A stretch of DNA of 64,000 nt from Erythrobacter sp. YT30 (GTDB taxonomy: Bacteria > Pseudomonadota > Alphaproteobacteria > Sphingomonadales > Sphingomonadaceae): NCBI RefSeq assembly GCF_001542875.1, contig NZ_LMAF01000003.1, forward strand, positions 62,001 to 126,000. The letters are read 5' to 3'. The notes beneath the pieces are model-generated. The model saw only the letters and a program-made list of their open reading frames with translations. It was not told the origin of the DNA and did not search any database. A program made the position numbers and the translations under genes. Shown here piece after piece: positions 45,659 through 57,099 of this stretch; position 1 is the stretch's first letter, and the number at the start of each line of letters is the position of its first letter.

Positions 45659-46462
45659 ATGGAAGCACCTTTGTGCATTATCGGCTATGGCAATATGAGC
45701 GGCGCGATGCTGGCAGGTTGGCTGGCTGCAGGAGCGTCGCCATCGCAATTCAACATCCTTAATCGTTCGGCGAAAGAGGGGCCCAAAGGTGTTCGCGTCT
45801 ACTCATCTATCGCCGATGCCGAAGCAAGTGCACCGCACGGTGCGATCATGCTGGGTTTCAAGCCGCATCAGATGGGTGAAGCCGCAGCTGACCTTCAGGA
45901 ACTCTCGAACAGGGTTCCGGTCTATTCCTTGCTCGCAGGCATAACTCTTGCCCAATTGCGCGAAGCTTTTCCCAAAGCGTCAGCCCATGTGAGAGTCATG
46001 CCGAACCTTGCCAGCCGGGTGAACAAATCGCCGGTGATTCTTGCTGAGTGCGGTCTGGATGATGATGGAAAAGCGGCTGCATTTTCCCTGTTCGATCAAC
46101 TTGGCAAAGCGGTGTGGCTGCACGATGAGGCCCAGTATGATCTCGCCACCGCACTTGCAGGATCAGGTCCGGGCTTTGTCTATCGTTTCATTGATGCGCT
46201 CGCCGGTGCTGCACGCGAATTGGGATTAGACGAAACGCAGGCTCAATCGCTTGCGCTTGCCATGGTAGAGGGAGCAGCAAGCCTGGCCTCGGCTTCAGAC
46301 GACACACCTAGAGTGCTTGCAGACAAAGTGGCTAGTCCTGGCGGAATGACCCGCGAAGGACTAAACGTGCTGGATGAGAACGCTGCACTACAGAGGCTTT
46401 TGACGGAAACCTTGCGCAAAACCCGTGATCGCGGTGCTGAATTGTCGGCGGACAGGAACTGA
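45659..46462 (+). CDS. proC: Pyrroline-5-carboxylate reductase
   Basis: Last step of proline synthesis, NAD(P)H-dependent. The ATG at 45659 has GGAG about 11 bases upstream and gives 267 residues, normal for the family. The Rossmann motif is IIGYGNMSGAM. The substrate region includes MPNLASRVNKSP and the family signature region ALAGSGPGFVYRFIDAL ... ASPGGMTREGL. proB is in the same window about 6 kb downstream; proA is not present here. Confidence 0.93.
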   Translation: MEAPLCIIGYGNMSGAMLAGWLAAGASPSQFNILNRSAKEGPKGVRVYSSIADAEASAPHGAIMLGFKPHQMGEAAADLQELSNRVPVYSLLAGITLAQLREAFPKASAHVRVMPNLASRVNKSPVILAECGLDDDGKAAAFSLFDQLGKAVWLHDEAQYDLATALAGSGPGFVYRFIDALAGAARELGLDETQAQSLALAMVEGAASLASASDDTPRVLADKVASPGGMTREGLNVLDENAALQRLLTETLRKTRDRGAELSADRN

Positions 46463-46636
46463 ACTCATTTGCTCAGGTGTAACTTGTTAATTTTCGGGTA
46501 AGTATAGCTGAATAAATCACCTGCAATCTTGTCGGTTTTGCTTGAAATTGGCATGCAAACCACCGATATTGCTGGAGCATGGCGCGGGCGTTCGCGCTGT
46601 TTTATGGAGACTCCGTTTCAGGAGAAAGGGATCCAA

Positions 46637-47365
46637 ATGTCTGATTGGAATGAGACTCAGCGCCAACAGGGCTTCGGCTCGGTGCCGCGCACTGGCGGTG
46701 CTGTCAGCTATGATGAGGGCCTGCGCAAGTATATGCTCTCAATCTATAATTACATGTGCACCGCGGTCATTGTTACCGGTTTCGTGGCTCTCGGCATGGC
46801 CGAAAGCGGCCTCACTTACGCATTCGTTGGCAATCCGCTGCAATGGGTCGTGATGCTTGCTCCGCTTGGCTTTGTGCTGGCGATGAGCTTTGGCCTCAAC
46901 AAAATGAGCCAAGCGACGCTGCAGATCCTCTTTTGGGCATTTGCGGTGGTTATGGGCATTTCGATGTCGACGATTTTCATCGTCTTCACTAATGAATCAA
47001 TTGCGACCACATTCTTTGCGACTGCCGCTGCTTTCGCCGGTCTATCGCTGTGGGGCTACACCACGAAGAAAGACATTTCCGGTTGGGGCAGCTTCCTGAT
47101 CATGGGTGTAATCGGCCTGATCGTCGCATCCGTTGCGAACTGGTTTATTGGCTCTAGCGAACTTGCTTTCGTGATCAGCGGCCTTGGTGTGTTAATCTTT
47201 GCCGGTCTTACCGCCTACGACACGCAGAAGCTGAAGAACCAGTACCAGTATCTGCGCGGAACCGAGTTCATGGGCAAAGCCGTTATTATGGGCGCGCTGA
47301 ACCTGTACCTCGATTTCGTGAACATGTTCATGTTCCTGCTCAACTTCCTGGGCAGCCGCGAGTAA
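46637..47365 (+). CDS. Bax inhibitor-1/YccA family membrane protein
   Basis: A 242-residue integral membrane protein of the BI-1 family. The ATG at 46637 has AGGAGAAAGGG just upstream. Seven hydrophobic helices are visible after a polar N-terminus of about 30 residues. The family signature near the end is LTAYDTQKLK followed by LNLYLDFVNMFMFLL. Bacterial homologues are thought to act as pH-sensitive calcium-leak channels or to interact with FtsH. It is a single gene ended by a strong terminator. Confidence 0.88.
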   Translation: MSDWNETQRQQGFGSVPRTGGAVSYDEGLRKYMLSIYNYMCTAVIVTGFVALGMAESGLTYAFVGNPLQWVVMLAPLGFVLAMSFGLNKMSQATLQILFWAFAVVMGISMSTIFIVFTNESIATTFFATAAAFAGLSLWGYTTKKDISGWGSFLIMGVIGLIVASVANWFIGSSELAFVISGLGVLIFAGLTAYDTQKLKNQYQYLRGTEFMGKAVIMGALNLYLDFVNMFMFLLNFLGSRE

Positions 47366-47422
47366 GCCATAGGTAAGGAGCTCGGCGACTGACGCCGCTC
47401 AAACACACTCTACCGAAAATCG

Positions 47423-47463
47423 AATGCCCGGGTCTCCAAATGCGAGGCCCGGGCATTTTATTT
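47423..47463 (+). terminator. Strong Rho-independent terminator of the Bax-inhibitor-1 gene
   Basis: A stem of 10 perfect bases (47423-47432 with 47448-47457) extends by four more pairs, including one G-U, to a 7-base loop. It is followed by TTATTT. Confidence 0.9.
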
Positions 47464-47530
47464 GGCTCGCCGTGTGATTACCGTGCCAGAAATACAATCA
47501 GATTCACCCTTTATAAAGGATAAACCCGAC

Positions 47531-48514
47531 ATGGTTCGCGGTGTGGGGAAACAGAGGTCGCCGAGTATGTACAAGCACACAGCCATTCATCCGAAGAAAG
47601 CCAACCAAGCGTCCAAAGCGACGGGCTTGAAGATTACTTTTGTCGCCGCGGGCACGACTGCTCTTGCAGCTTGTGCAGCAGCACCCGTGCCGCTTCCTCC
47701 TCCGTCACCACCGCCAGCCCCGGTTGTGAAAGCTGTGCCGTATCGGCCTATCCCGCCAAGCGGTGCTGCCTATGTCATGAATATCCCATCCCTTGGCGCA
47801 GATGGTCGCCGCTTGACCGTCAACCGGGGTCTTAGCGATGATGAATTGGTGTGGCATTTCCGCTCTGGCTGGAATGTCGCTGCGCTTAACTGTTCGACTG
47901 CGCAGTTTGATCCAATCACCGATGGCTACTCGCTTTACATCAAGAAGTACGCGCGACCATTGAAGCGCATCAACGATCGCATCGATAAGGTGTATCGCAG
48001 CCAGGCGGGAAGTCGGCGCGCTGCCATCATGGCTCGCGAAGACAAGATGACGGGCGTATATAACTTCTTTGCGTTGCCGCCTGCACGGGGCGCGTTCTGC
48101 CGCGAGACTCTGGATATTTCCAACCGTTTTCTCGCTGCACCGGATGTCGATCCCGCTGAGTTTGCGCGCGATAACTTCGTACAGCTTGAGCGGGCGTTCG
48201 AGATCTTCTTCAACGACTATGCGGCGTACCAGCAGAAATCTGCCAGCTGGGACGCAGAATATGGTGCGCAATACGGTCCTTCCCAACCAGGATGGGTCGC
48301 GGTTCAAAACGCACGCTCGCGCGGCGTAGAGGTCCCTACGGTTGGCACCGGTACGGCAGATCCTGGCGCCACGCTATCGACGCCAACTGCTACATCTGGT
48401 TTTGTTGCAGAGCCGCAGACAGGCACGCAAGTTCCGGTTATTCCAGCGGACACTCGGTTTGTCTCCCAGCCCGTCAGTCAGCCTCTTCCGACTGAGGGAT
48501 CGGACAATCAGTAG
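47531..48514 (+). CDS. Uncharacterised lipoprotein
   Basis: A 327-residue predicted lipoprotein that I do not recognise. I choose the ATG at 47531 (AAAGGA about 10 bases upstream); an ATG at 47567 is possible. A basic N-region is followed by a hydrophobic stretch and the lipobox LAAC near residue 47. A Pro-rich linker (PLPPPSPPPAP) follows. The central domain (about 75-240) has charged helices, two Cys, and motifs such as DDELVWHFRSGWNVA and YSLYIKKYARPLKRIND. The C-terminal 60 residues are Thr/Pro/Val-rich and probably unstructured. It ends just before the cobalamin riboswitch. Confidence 0.7.
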   Translation: MVRGVGKQRSPSMYKHTAIHPKKANQASKATGLKITFVAAGTTALAACAAAPVPLPPPSPPPAPVVKAVPYRPIPPSGAAYVMNIPSLGADGRRLTVNRGLSDDELVWHFRSGWNVAALNCSTAQFDPITDGYSLYIKKYARPLKRINDRIDKVYRSQAGSRRAAIMAREDKMTGVYNFFALPPARGAFCRETLDISNRFLAAPDVDPAEFARDNFVQLERAFEIFFNDYAAYQQKSASWDAEYGAQYGPSQPGWVAVQNARSRGVEVPTVGTGTADPGATLSTPTATSGFVAEPQTGTQVPVIPADTRFVSQPVSQPLPTEGSDNQ

Positions 48515-48559
48515 GCGGGTTGCGCTACAACCAATCCAATCGTAAGCGAATTGGCACAC

Positions 48560-48738
48560 GCCGGTAACGGGAATGTGGTGCGTGCCTTTGGCACAATTCC
48601 GCAGCTGTCCCTGCAACTGTAAGCGGTGAGTGATTGTTTCGCGCGCGTTCCAATGGGGCGCGCAGCCACTGGGCCTTTTTGAGGCATCCGGGAAGGCGCA
48701 AGCAAAAGCTTTGACCCGCAAGCCAGGAGACCGACCGG
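48560..48738 (+). ncRNA. Cobalamin riboswitch
   Basis: The leader before the TonB-receptor gene contains the conserved cobalamin aptamer elements in order: CGGTAACGGGAA near 48571, the core GCTGTCCCTGCAACTGTAA at 48604-48622, GCCACTGGG at 48664, CCGGGAAGGCG at 48688, and the B12-box GCCAGGAGACCGAC at 48722. Between it and the start codon lie about 140 bases that can form the expression platform. Adenosylcobalamin binding should reduce receptor synthesis. Confidence 0.93.
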
Positions 48739-48875
48739 CGCGTGTCGCTTGTGGCCGCTCTCAGGGATTGGGGAGGCGCGGATAACCTTCGTTTCGAGCG
48801 ACGACTTGGTGCGGCGCGTGGGTGTGGACCCGCGCGGCGTGTTTGTTGACGCTTGAATCGGAAGGGATCCGAGAA

Positions 48876-51930
<3,055 letters not shown>

Positions 51931-51934
51931 TTCA

Positions 51935-53056
51935 ATGACAATTACGTCCCTCAGAGATGTTTCCAATGCCAAGCGGCTGGTGGTCAAGATAGGCAGCGCT
52001 CTGCTCGTCAATGATGGACAGCCAGCGCGCAGCTGGCTCGATGCGCTGACCCTTGATCTGAAGGATCTGCGCGAGAATGGCACTGAGATCATCTTGGTGA
52101 GCTCGGGTGCGATTGCGCTGGGTGCTGCTCGCTTGGGTCTGCCGAATGGTGGGAGAGCAAGCCTTGCAGATGCGCAGGCTGCAGCGTCCGTGGGACAGGT
52201 GGCTTTGGCGCAGCTTTGGGCAGGAGCGCTGGACCGTCACGGACTGATCGCAGCGCAGATGCTGGTGACGCTTGATGATCTGGAGGACCGTCGTCGCTAC
52301 CTAAACGCGTCCGCAACGCTCGAGCGGTTGATGGAAACGGGAGCGGTTCCCGTCGTCAACGAGAATGACAGCGTCGCCACGGAGGAAATTCGCTTTGGCG
52401 ACAATGATCGCCTAGCGGCGCGTGTCGCGCAGGCTGCGGGGGCGGATGCTGTCCTGCTCTTGTCCGATGTTGATGGCCTCTATGATCGCGATCCATCTGC
52501 AGACGGCGCGCAGCTGATTGAATTGGTTGAAGGCGTAACGCCTGAAATTATCGCTATGGCCAGCGAGGGGTCATCATCCGGCCTCGGCTCTGGTGGGATG
52601 AAAGCCAAGCTCCAAGCCGCGCGCATTGCGGAGCGAGCGGGGATCATGCTCGCTATCATCAATGGAATAGAGCAACGCCCGATCCATACTGTGCGCCTTA
52701 CTGGTCGTGGCACTATCTTCGTGCCTGTGCGCGCTGATAACGCGCGTAAAAGCTGGCTCGGCGGACGGCTTGCGCCTGAGGGCGTATTGAGTGTGGACGA
52801 AGGCTGTGTCGCGGCGCTCGGCAAAGGCGCAAGTCTGCTCGCAGCCGGACTTATTGAAGTCGCTGGCGAGTTTGAACGGGGCGCGCTGGTCAGCCTCCAT
52901 GGTCCCAAAGGAGAGCGATTGGGTCAGGGACTGGTGGAATACTCCGCCGCCGAATGTCGCGCCATTCTGGGGCTCAGCCAGGGCGATCAGGAAGCCAAGC
53001 TCGGCTATGCTCCTCGCGCAGCTGTGGTGCATCGCGATCATATGGTGCGAGCGTGA
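51935..53056 (+). CDS. proB: Glutamate 5-kinase
   Basis: First step of proline synthesis: ATP-dependent phosphorylation of glutamate. The ATG at 51935 follows the obg stop by 4 bases and gives 373 residues. The kinase domain shows VVKIGSALLV, VSSGAIALG, VNENDSVAT and the GSGGMKAKLQAA loop. The C-terminal PUA domain (about 280-365) is present. Linkage obg-proB is widespread. It overlaps the next gene by 4 bases (GTGA). Confidence 0.95.
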   Translation: MTITSLRDVSNAKRLVVKIGSALLVNDGQPARSWLDALTLDLKDLRENGTEIILVSSGAIALGAARLGLPNGGRASLADAQAAASVGQVALAQLWAGALDRHGLIAAQMLVTLDDLEDRRRYLNASATLERLMETGAVPVVNENDSVATEEIRFGDNDRLAARVAQAAGADAVLLLSDVDGLYDRDPSADGAQLIELVEGVTPEIIAMASEGSSSGLGSGGMKAKLQAARIAERAGIMLAIINGIEQRPIHTVRLTGRGTIFVPVRADNARKSWLGGRLAPEGVLSVDEGCVAALGKGASLLAAGLIEVAGEFERGALVSLHGPKGERLGQGLVEYSAAECRAILGLSQGDQEAKLGYAPRAAVVHRDHMVRA

Positions 53057-53970
53057 GCGAGGCGAAGGTGCTCGCCGTGACAGGCGCAACCGGATTTGTG
53101 GGCAGCGCGGTAATCGATCGCGCCTTGAAGATGGGCCATTCTGTCCGTGCCCTCACCCGGCGCGATCAATCAGCGCGCGAGGGCCTTGAATGGGTGAAGG
53201 GCACTCTTGAGGATGAGGAAGCTCTGGCCAATTTGTGTAAAGGCGCGGACGCGGTCATCCATATTGCAGGCCTTACCAACACGCCGGATGTCACCGAATT
53301 CGAAAAAGCCAATGTCACAGGTACGGCTAATGTGATTGCCGCCGCTAAAGGCGCGAAGGTAGGACGGTTTGTATTTGTCTCATCCTTGGCAGCTCGAAAG
53401 CCTGACCTGTCGGCCTACGGGGCGTCAAAAGCGCGCGCGGAAGAGCTTGTTAAAACGTCGAAGCTCGATTGGACAATGGTGCGTCCTCCTGCCGTTTACG
53501 GCCCGCGCGACATCGATATGTACGATCTGTTTCGATCGGCAAAGCTGGGCCTCGTTCCGCTGCCACCAGGCGGCGCGACCTCCATTATACACGTGGGCGA
53601 TCTGGCATCGTTGCTGGTGACGCTCGCAAATCGAGCAAGGCTTAAGGTTATCTATGAGCCCGATGATGGCCGGGAAGGCGGTTGGTCGCATAAAGAGCTG
53701 GCGCAGGCCATTGGAAAAGCCATGGGCCGCCGCCGCGTGTTCGCGCCGCACCTGCCAGCCAATGTGCTCAGCATCGCAGCCAATGCTGATAAGCGGCTGC
53801 GCGGTGACAAGGCCAAGCTCACGCCTGATAGGGTCGGATATATGAGTCACCCCAATTGGGTGTCCCGCTCGGACCACGCCGTGCCTGAGGACATCTGGCA
53901 GCCGCAGATCGGTGGCGAAGAGGGATTAAGACAAACCGCGGAATGGTACAAAGCTGAGGGCTGGCTCTAG
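53053..53970 (+). CDS. NAD(P)-binding epimerase-like protein (atypical SDR)
   Basis: A 305-residue extended or atypical SDR. The GTG at 53053 overlaps the proB stop. The dinucleotide motif is VTGATGFVGSAV (about 8-19), followed by ALTRRDQS and VIHIAGLT. A YGASKARAE segment holds the Tyr and Lys of the SDR active site. It resembles NDUFA9-like and UDP-sugar epimerase-like proteins; no substrate can be assigned. It converges with cysH, leaving only 4 bases between the two stops. Confidence 0.8.
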   Translation: MSEAKVLAVTGATGFVGSAVIDRALKMGHSVRALTRRDQSAREGLEWVKGTLEDEEALANLCKGADAVIHIAGLTNTPDVTEFEKANVTGTANVIAAAKGAKVGRFVFVSSLAARKPDLSAYGASKARAEELVKTSKLDWTMVRPPAVYGPRDIDMYDLFRSAKLGLVPLPPGGATSIIHVGDLASLLVTLANRARLKVIYEPDDGREGGWSHKELAQAIGKAMGRRRVFAPHLPANVLSIAANADKRLRGDKAKLTPDRVGYMSHPNWVSRSDHAVPEDIWQPQIGGEEGLRQTAEWYKAEGWL

Positions 53971-53974
53971 CCAA

Positions 53975-54733
53975 TCACAAAAACGGTTCCTCGCCCGGCT
54001 TGTGGATGCCGCATTCGGTTTTGTCCCAGCCTTTCCACCGGCCAGAGCGTGGGTCTTCTCCGGGCGCAACCTTGTGCGTGCACGGTTCGCAGCCGATTGA
54101 GGGAAAGCCCTTTGCAATCAGCGGGTGGCGGGGAAGGTCGTGCTCTTCGAAATAGGCCGCGATATCTTCGGCTGACCAATCGATCAGCGGGTTGATCTTG
54201 AGACGCCCTTGCGCATCGGTCGTGTCGATTTCGAAGCGCGGAAGGTTTGCGCGTGTCGAAGACTGAAACGCCTTGCGACCCGTAAAGCTTGCGTCGAAGT
54301 CGGCGAGGGCCTTTTCGAGCGGCTTTACCTTGCGGATTTCGCAGCAGCCATCGGGATCGTAGGACCATCTGAGGCCTGTTTCATCCCTTTTGGCCAAGTC
54401 ATCCGGGTCGGGGGTCAGGACTTGCAAATTGGTGAGGCCGATGCGGCTTACGAGCAGATCCCGATAGGCGAGTGTTTCTGCAAAGTGTTTGCCCGTATCG
54501 AGAAACAGGACCGGGATGTTGGAATCAATCTGTGCAATAAGGTGAAGTAAAACAGCGCTTTCCGCGCCAAAACTTGAAACGATAGCAAGATCGCCAGCGA
54601 GATCGCCCTTAATCACGCCTTCGAGCATCTCCAGCGTCGATGATCCGCGAAACATGCGGTTAAGGCGCACCGCATCGTGCTCCGAAAAACGGGGCCCCGC
54701 ATCGAGCCGGTCAATTTTGCGCACTTCATTCAT
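53975..54733 (-). CDS. cysH: Adenylyl-sulfate (APS/PAPS) reductase, thioredoxin-dependent
   Basis: Reduces activated sulfate to sulfite. I choose the ATG at 54733, which overlaps the DUF934 gene and gives 252 residues. The PP-loop is SSFGAESAVLL. The Cys pairs CCEIRKVKPL and IGCEPCT are the four [4Fe-4S] ligands characteristic of the APS-reducing class. The catalytic Cys is in KTECGIH near the end. It is the last gene of the minus-strand sulfite unit. Confidence 0.93.
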   Translation of the reverse strand: MNEVRKIDRLDAGPRFSEHDAVRLNRMFRGSSTLEMLEGVIKGDLAGDLAIVSSFGAESAVLLHLIAQIDSNIPVLFLDTGKHFAETLAYRDLLVSRIGLTNLQVLTPDPDDLAKRDETGLRWSYDPDGCCEIRKVKPLEKALADFDASFTGRKAFQSSTRANLPRFEIDTTDAQGRLKINPLIDWSAEDIAAYFEEHDLPRHPLIAKGFPSIGCEPCTHKVAPGEDPRSGRWKGWDKTECGIHKPGEEPFL

Positions 54734-55178
54734 GACGCAGTTCCTGAATTGTGGGACGGCCATCGACAGTCTTTTGATAGACATTGTCCCAAGTCGCGAA
54801 CGCGCGAGCCGCATCTTCTTCATCCAGGCGATGGTCGGGCGCAAAGGCATCGAAGCCGCAGCGGCGCAAATGGCTAAGCTGGTCGACCCCGATATCGCCC
54901 ACCGCGCGCAATTCGCCCGTGTATCCCGCTTCGCGCAGGATGCGTGCAGCCGAATAGCCGCGTCCGTCGGCAAAACTTGGGAAATTCACTTCGACCAGGG
55001 CCAGACGGTCCAAGAAACTGAGCAATTCGCGCGCATCATCACCGGGTTCGATCCGCACTGCGGTGGCGTTGGTTTGATCGCAGCATGCATCGACAGTGAC
55101 GGTGCCGTGATCTACGACCTCGTCATCACGGAAACGGAATTGCACTTCATCGGGAGAGGTACCGAGGGGATTATCCAT
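54726..55178 (-). CDS. DUF934 protein of the sulfite-reduction operon
   Basis: A 150-residue protein found almost always between cysI and cysH in alphaproteobacteria. The ATG at 55178 overlaps the cysI stop by 8 bases. The body shows VNFPSFADGRGYSAARILRE and LRAVGDIGVDQLSHLRRCGFDAF, the hallmark of the family. A role as an accessory factor for sulfite or APS reductase has been suggested from context only; biochemical function is unknown. It also overlaps cysH by 8 bases, so all three are tightly coupled. Confidence 0.88.
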   Translation of the reverse strand: MDNPLGTSPDEVQFRFRDDEVVDHGTVTVDACCDQTNATAVRIEPGDDARELLSFLDRLALVEVNFPSFADGRGYSAARILREAGYTGELRAVGDIGVDQLSHLRRCGFDAFAPDHRLDEEDAARAFATWDNVYQKTVDGRPTIQELRHE

Positions 55179-56802
55179 AAAGCGCCTCCTTGAACGGGGC
55201 CATGCCGATCCGGCGATAGGTGTCGAGGAAACGCTCATCCCCTTCGCGAGCGCCGAGATAGACGTCAGTGACTTTCTCCACCGCGTCGATCACGCCGTCT
55301 TCATCGAAACCGGGGCCGGTAATCTTGGCGAGGCTCACGTCTTCGGCCTCGCTGCCCCCAAGCGACAGTTGGAAGTTCTCCTTGCCCTTACGGTCCACCC
55401 CAAGGATCCCGATATGGCCAGCGTGGTGGTGCCCGCAGGCATTGATGCAGCCTGAAATCTTGAGCTTCAATTCGCCCAATTCTTCTGTCTTGCCTTTGGC
55501 AGCGAACCGTTCCGAAATGCGCTGCGCAAGCGGGATCGAACGCGCATTGGCGAGACTGCAATAATCAAGACCGGGGCACGCTATGATATCTTCAATCGTA
55601 TCCAGATTGGGCGCGCCAAGGCCCGCTGCGTCAAGCTCTGTCCAAAGCGCGTGAAGATCAGCAATCTTCACATGCGGCAGCACGACATTCTGCGTGTGCA
55701 TGATGCGCAATTCGTCAAAGCTGTATGCACGCGCGAGCTTTGCCATGAGGCGCATCTGATCGCCCGTTGCGTCACCCGGAATTCCGCCGACGGGCTTTAG
55801 GGAAATGACGGCGGAGACATAGCTGTCATGCCGGTGGCGATGCGTATTGCGATCAACCCACAGCGCAAAATCAGGATCGGAGCGATCGAGTGTTTTGGGG
55901 CCATCTTCAAAGGCTGGCGGGGCAAAGAAGGTGCGCAGCCGCTCAATCTCGGCAAGGGGCGGTTCCACGCCCTGATCGAGCATATGAGCGAACTCTTCTT
56001 CGACCTGGCGAGTGTACTCTTCCTTGCCCAATTCGTGGACGAGGATCTTGATGCGCGCCTTGTACTTGTTGTCGCGGCGGCCATGGCGGTTGTAGACGCG
56101 CAGGCAAGCCTCAGCATATGTAATCAATTGATCCAAAGGCACAAATTCGCGGATCATCGGCGCAATCATGGGCGTACGGCCCATACCACCACCGACATAG
56201 AAACGCGCGCCGATTGCCCCATCCTGCTCAACAATCTGGATGCCGATATCGTGAAGACGCATGGCTGCGCGGTCTTTCTCAGCCGCGATCACACAGATTT
56301 TGAATTTGCGCGGGAGATAGGTGAATTCCGGATGGAAGCTCGACCATTGGCGCAGCAACTCGGCATAGGGGCGCGGATCAATGAGCTCGTCATGTGACGC
56401 GCCTGCAAAGTGATCGGAGGAGATGTTGCGGATGCAGTTTCCGCTCGTCTGGATCGCGTGCATTTCGACCTTGGCCAGATCAGCGAGAATATCGGCTGCA
56501 TCCTCCAGCTTGATCCAATTGTATTGAAGGTTCTGCCGCGTGGTGAAGTGCCCGTACCCGCGATCATACTTGTCCGCAATATCGCCCAGCACGGTCATCT
56601 GAGCGCTGTTCAGCGTGCCATAGGGAATGGCAACGCGCAGCATGTAGGCGTGCAGTTGCAAATAAAGGCCATTCATCAGCCGCAGCGGCTTGAACTGGTC
56701 TTCGGTCAGTTTTCCTTCGAGGCGCCGACGGGCCTGATCGCGGAATTCCTCAACACGGGCATCGACCATGGCTTGGTCATAGGTATCGTACTTATACATC
56801 AA
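55171..56802 (-). CDS. cysI: Sulfite reductase hemoprotein (nitrite/sulfite reductase family)
   Basis: Six-electron reduction of sulfite to sulfide using siroheme and a [4Fe-4S] cluster. The 543 residues contain both duplicated modules; the cluster/siroheme Cys are in CPGLDYCSLA and SGCINACGHH. Substrate-binding Arg and Lys residues lie in TTRQNLQ and RNISSDHF. No flavoprotein CysJ gene is adjacent, so the electron donor is probably a ferredoxin or another partner. It overlaps the DUF2849 gene by 4 bases. Confidence 0.93.
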   Translation of the reverse strand: MMYKYDTYDQAMVDARVEEFRDQARRRLEGKLTEDQFKPLRLMNGLYLQLHAYMLRVAIPYGTLNSAQMTVLGDIADKYDRGYGHFTTRQNLQYNWIKLEDAADILADLAKVEMHAIQTSGNCIRNISSDHFAGASHDELIDPRPYAELLRQWSSFHPEFTYLPRKFKICVIAAEKDRAAMRLHDIGIQIVEQDGAIGARFYVGGGMGRTPMIAPMIREFVPLDQLITYAEACLRVYNRHGRRDNKYKARIKILVHELGKEEYTRQVEEEFAHMLDQGVEPPLAEIERLRTFFAPPAFEDGPKTLDRSDPDFALWVDRNTHRHRHDSYVSAVISLKPVGGIPGDATGDQMRLMAKLARAYSFDELRIMHTQNVVLPHVKIADLHALWTELDAAGLGAPNLDTIEDIIACPGLDYCSLANARSIPLAQRISERFAAKGKTEELGELKLKISGCINACGHHHAGHIGILGVDRKGKENFQLSLGGSEAEDVSLAKITGPGFDEDGVIDAVEKVTDVYLGAREGDERFLDTYRRIGMAPFKEALYG

Positions 56803-57098
56803 ATAATCCAGTCGAGCGCTTCAGGGTCTTTGGGTTTGAGCGTCAGATCGGGCCGCACTGTGGGGCCAAGTGCGCGGACGCGGTCCTTGATGTGGGCAGG
56901 GCGGACGCTGCCATCATCTTCGCGGCTTGCCTCGATAATGTAGGGCACGTTGACGCGCCGGGCGGCTTCTTCGCGGGCGAGGATTTCTTCGCCTTCATCA
57001 CCCACATCGCCAGCATCATCGACATGGCGCGACCAGTCAGAGCCGGTCCACCAGATGACATCGCCCGTTTTCAGATCATTTCCGGTGAGCACTTTCAT
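56799..57098 (-). CDS. DUF2849 protein of the sulfite-reduction operon
   Basis: A 99-residue protein. I choose the ATG at 57098; a GTG at 57107 is possible. It contains KVLTGNDLKTGDVIWW at the start and an acidic middle, and ends with PKDPEALDWI. The family is found between cobA and cysI in many alphaproteobacteria and has no known activity. The small size and constant neighbourhood suggest a partner or assembly factor for the sulfite reductase, which is inference. Its start is one base after the cobA stop. Confidence 0.85.
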   Translation of the reverse strand: MKVLTGNDLKTGDVIWWTGSDWSRHVDDAGDVGDEGEEILAREEAARRVNVPYIIEASREDDGSVRPAHIKDRVRALGPTVRPDLTLKPKDPEALDWII

Positions 57099-57099
57099 C

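Noticed and set aside
47462-47530. Upstream TTG start for the lipoprotein gene
   Set aside because: It lies inside the T-run of the preceding terminator; the ATG at 47531 has a proper ribosome site.
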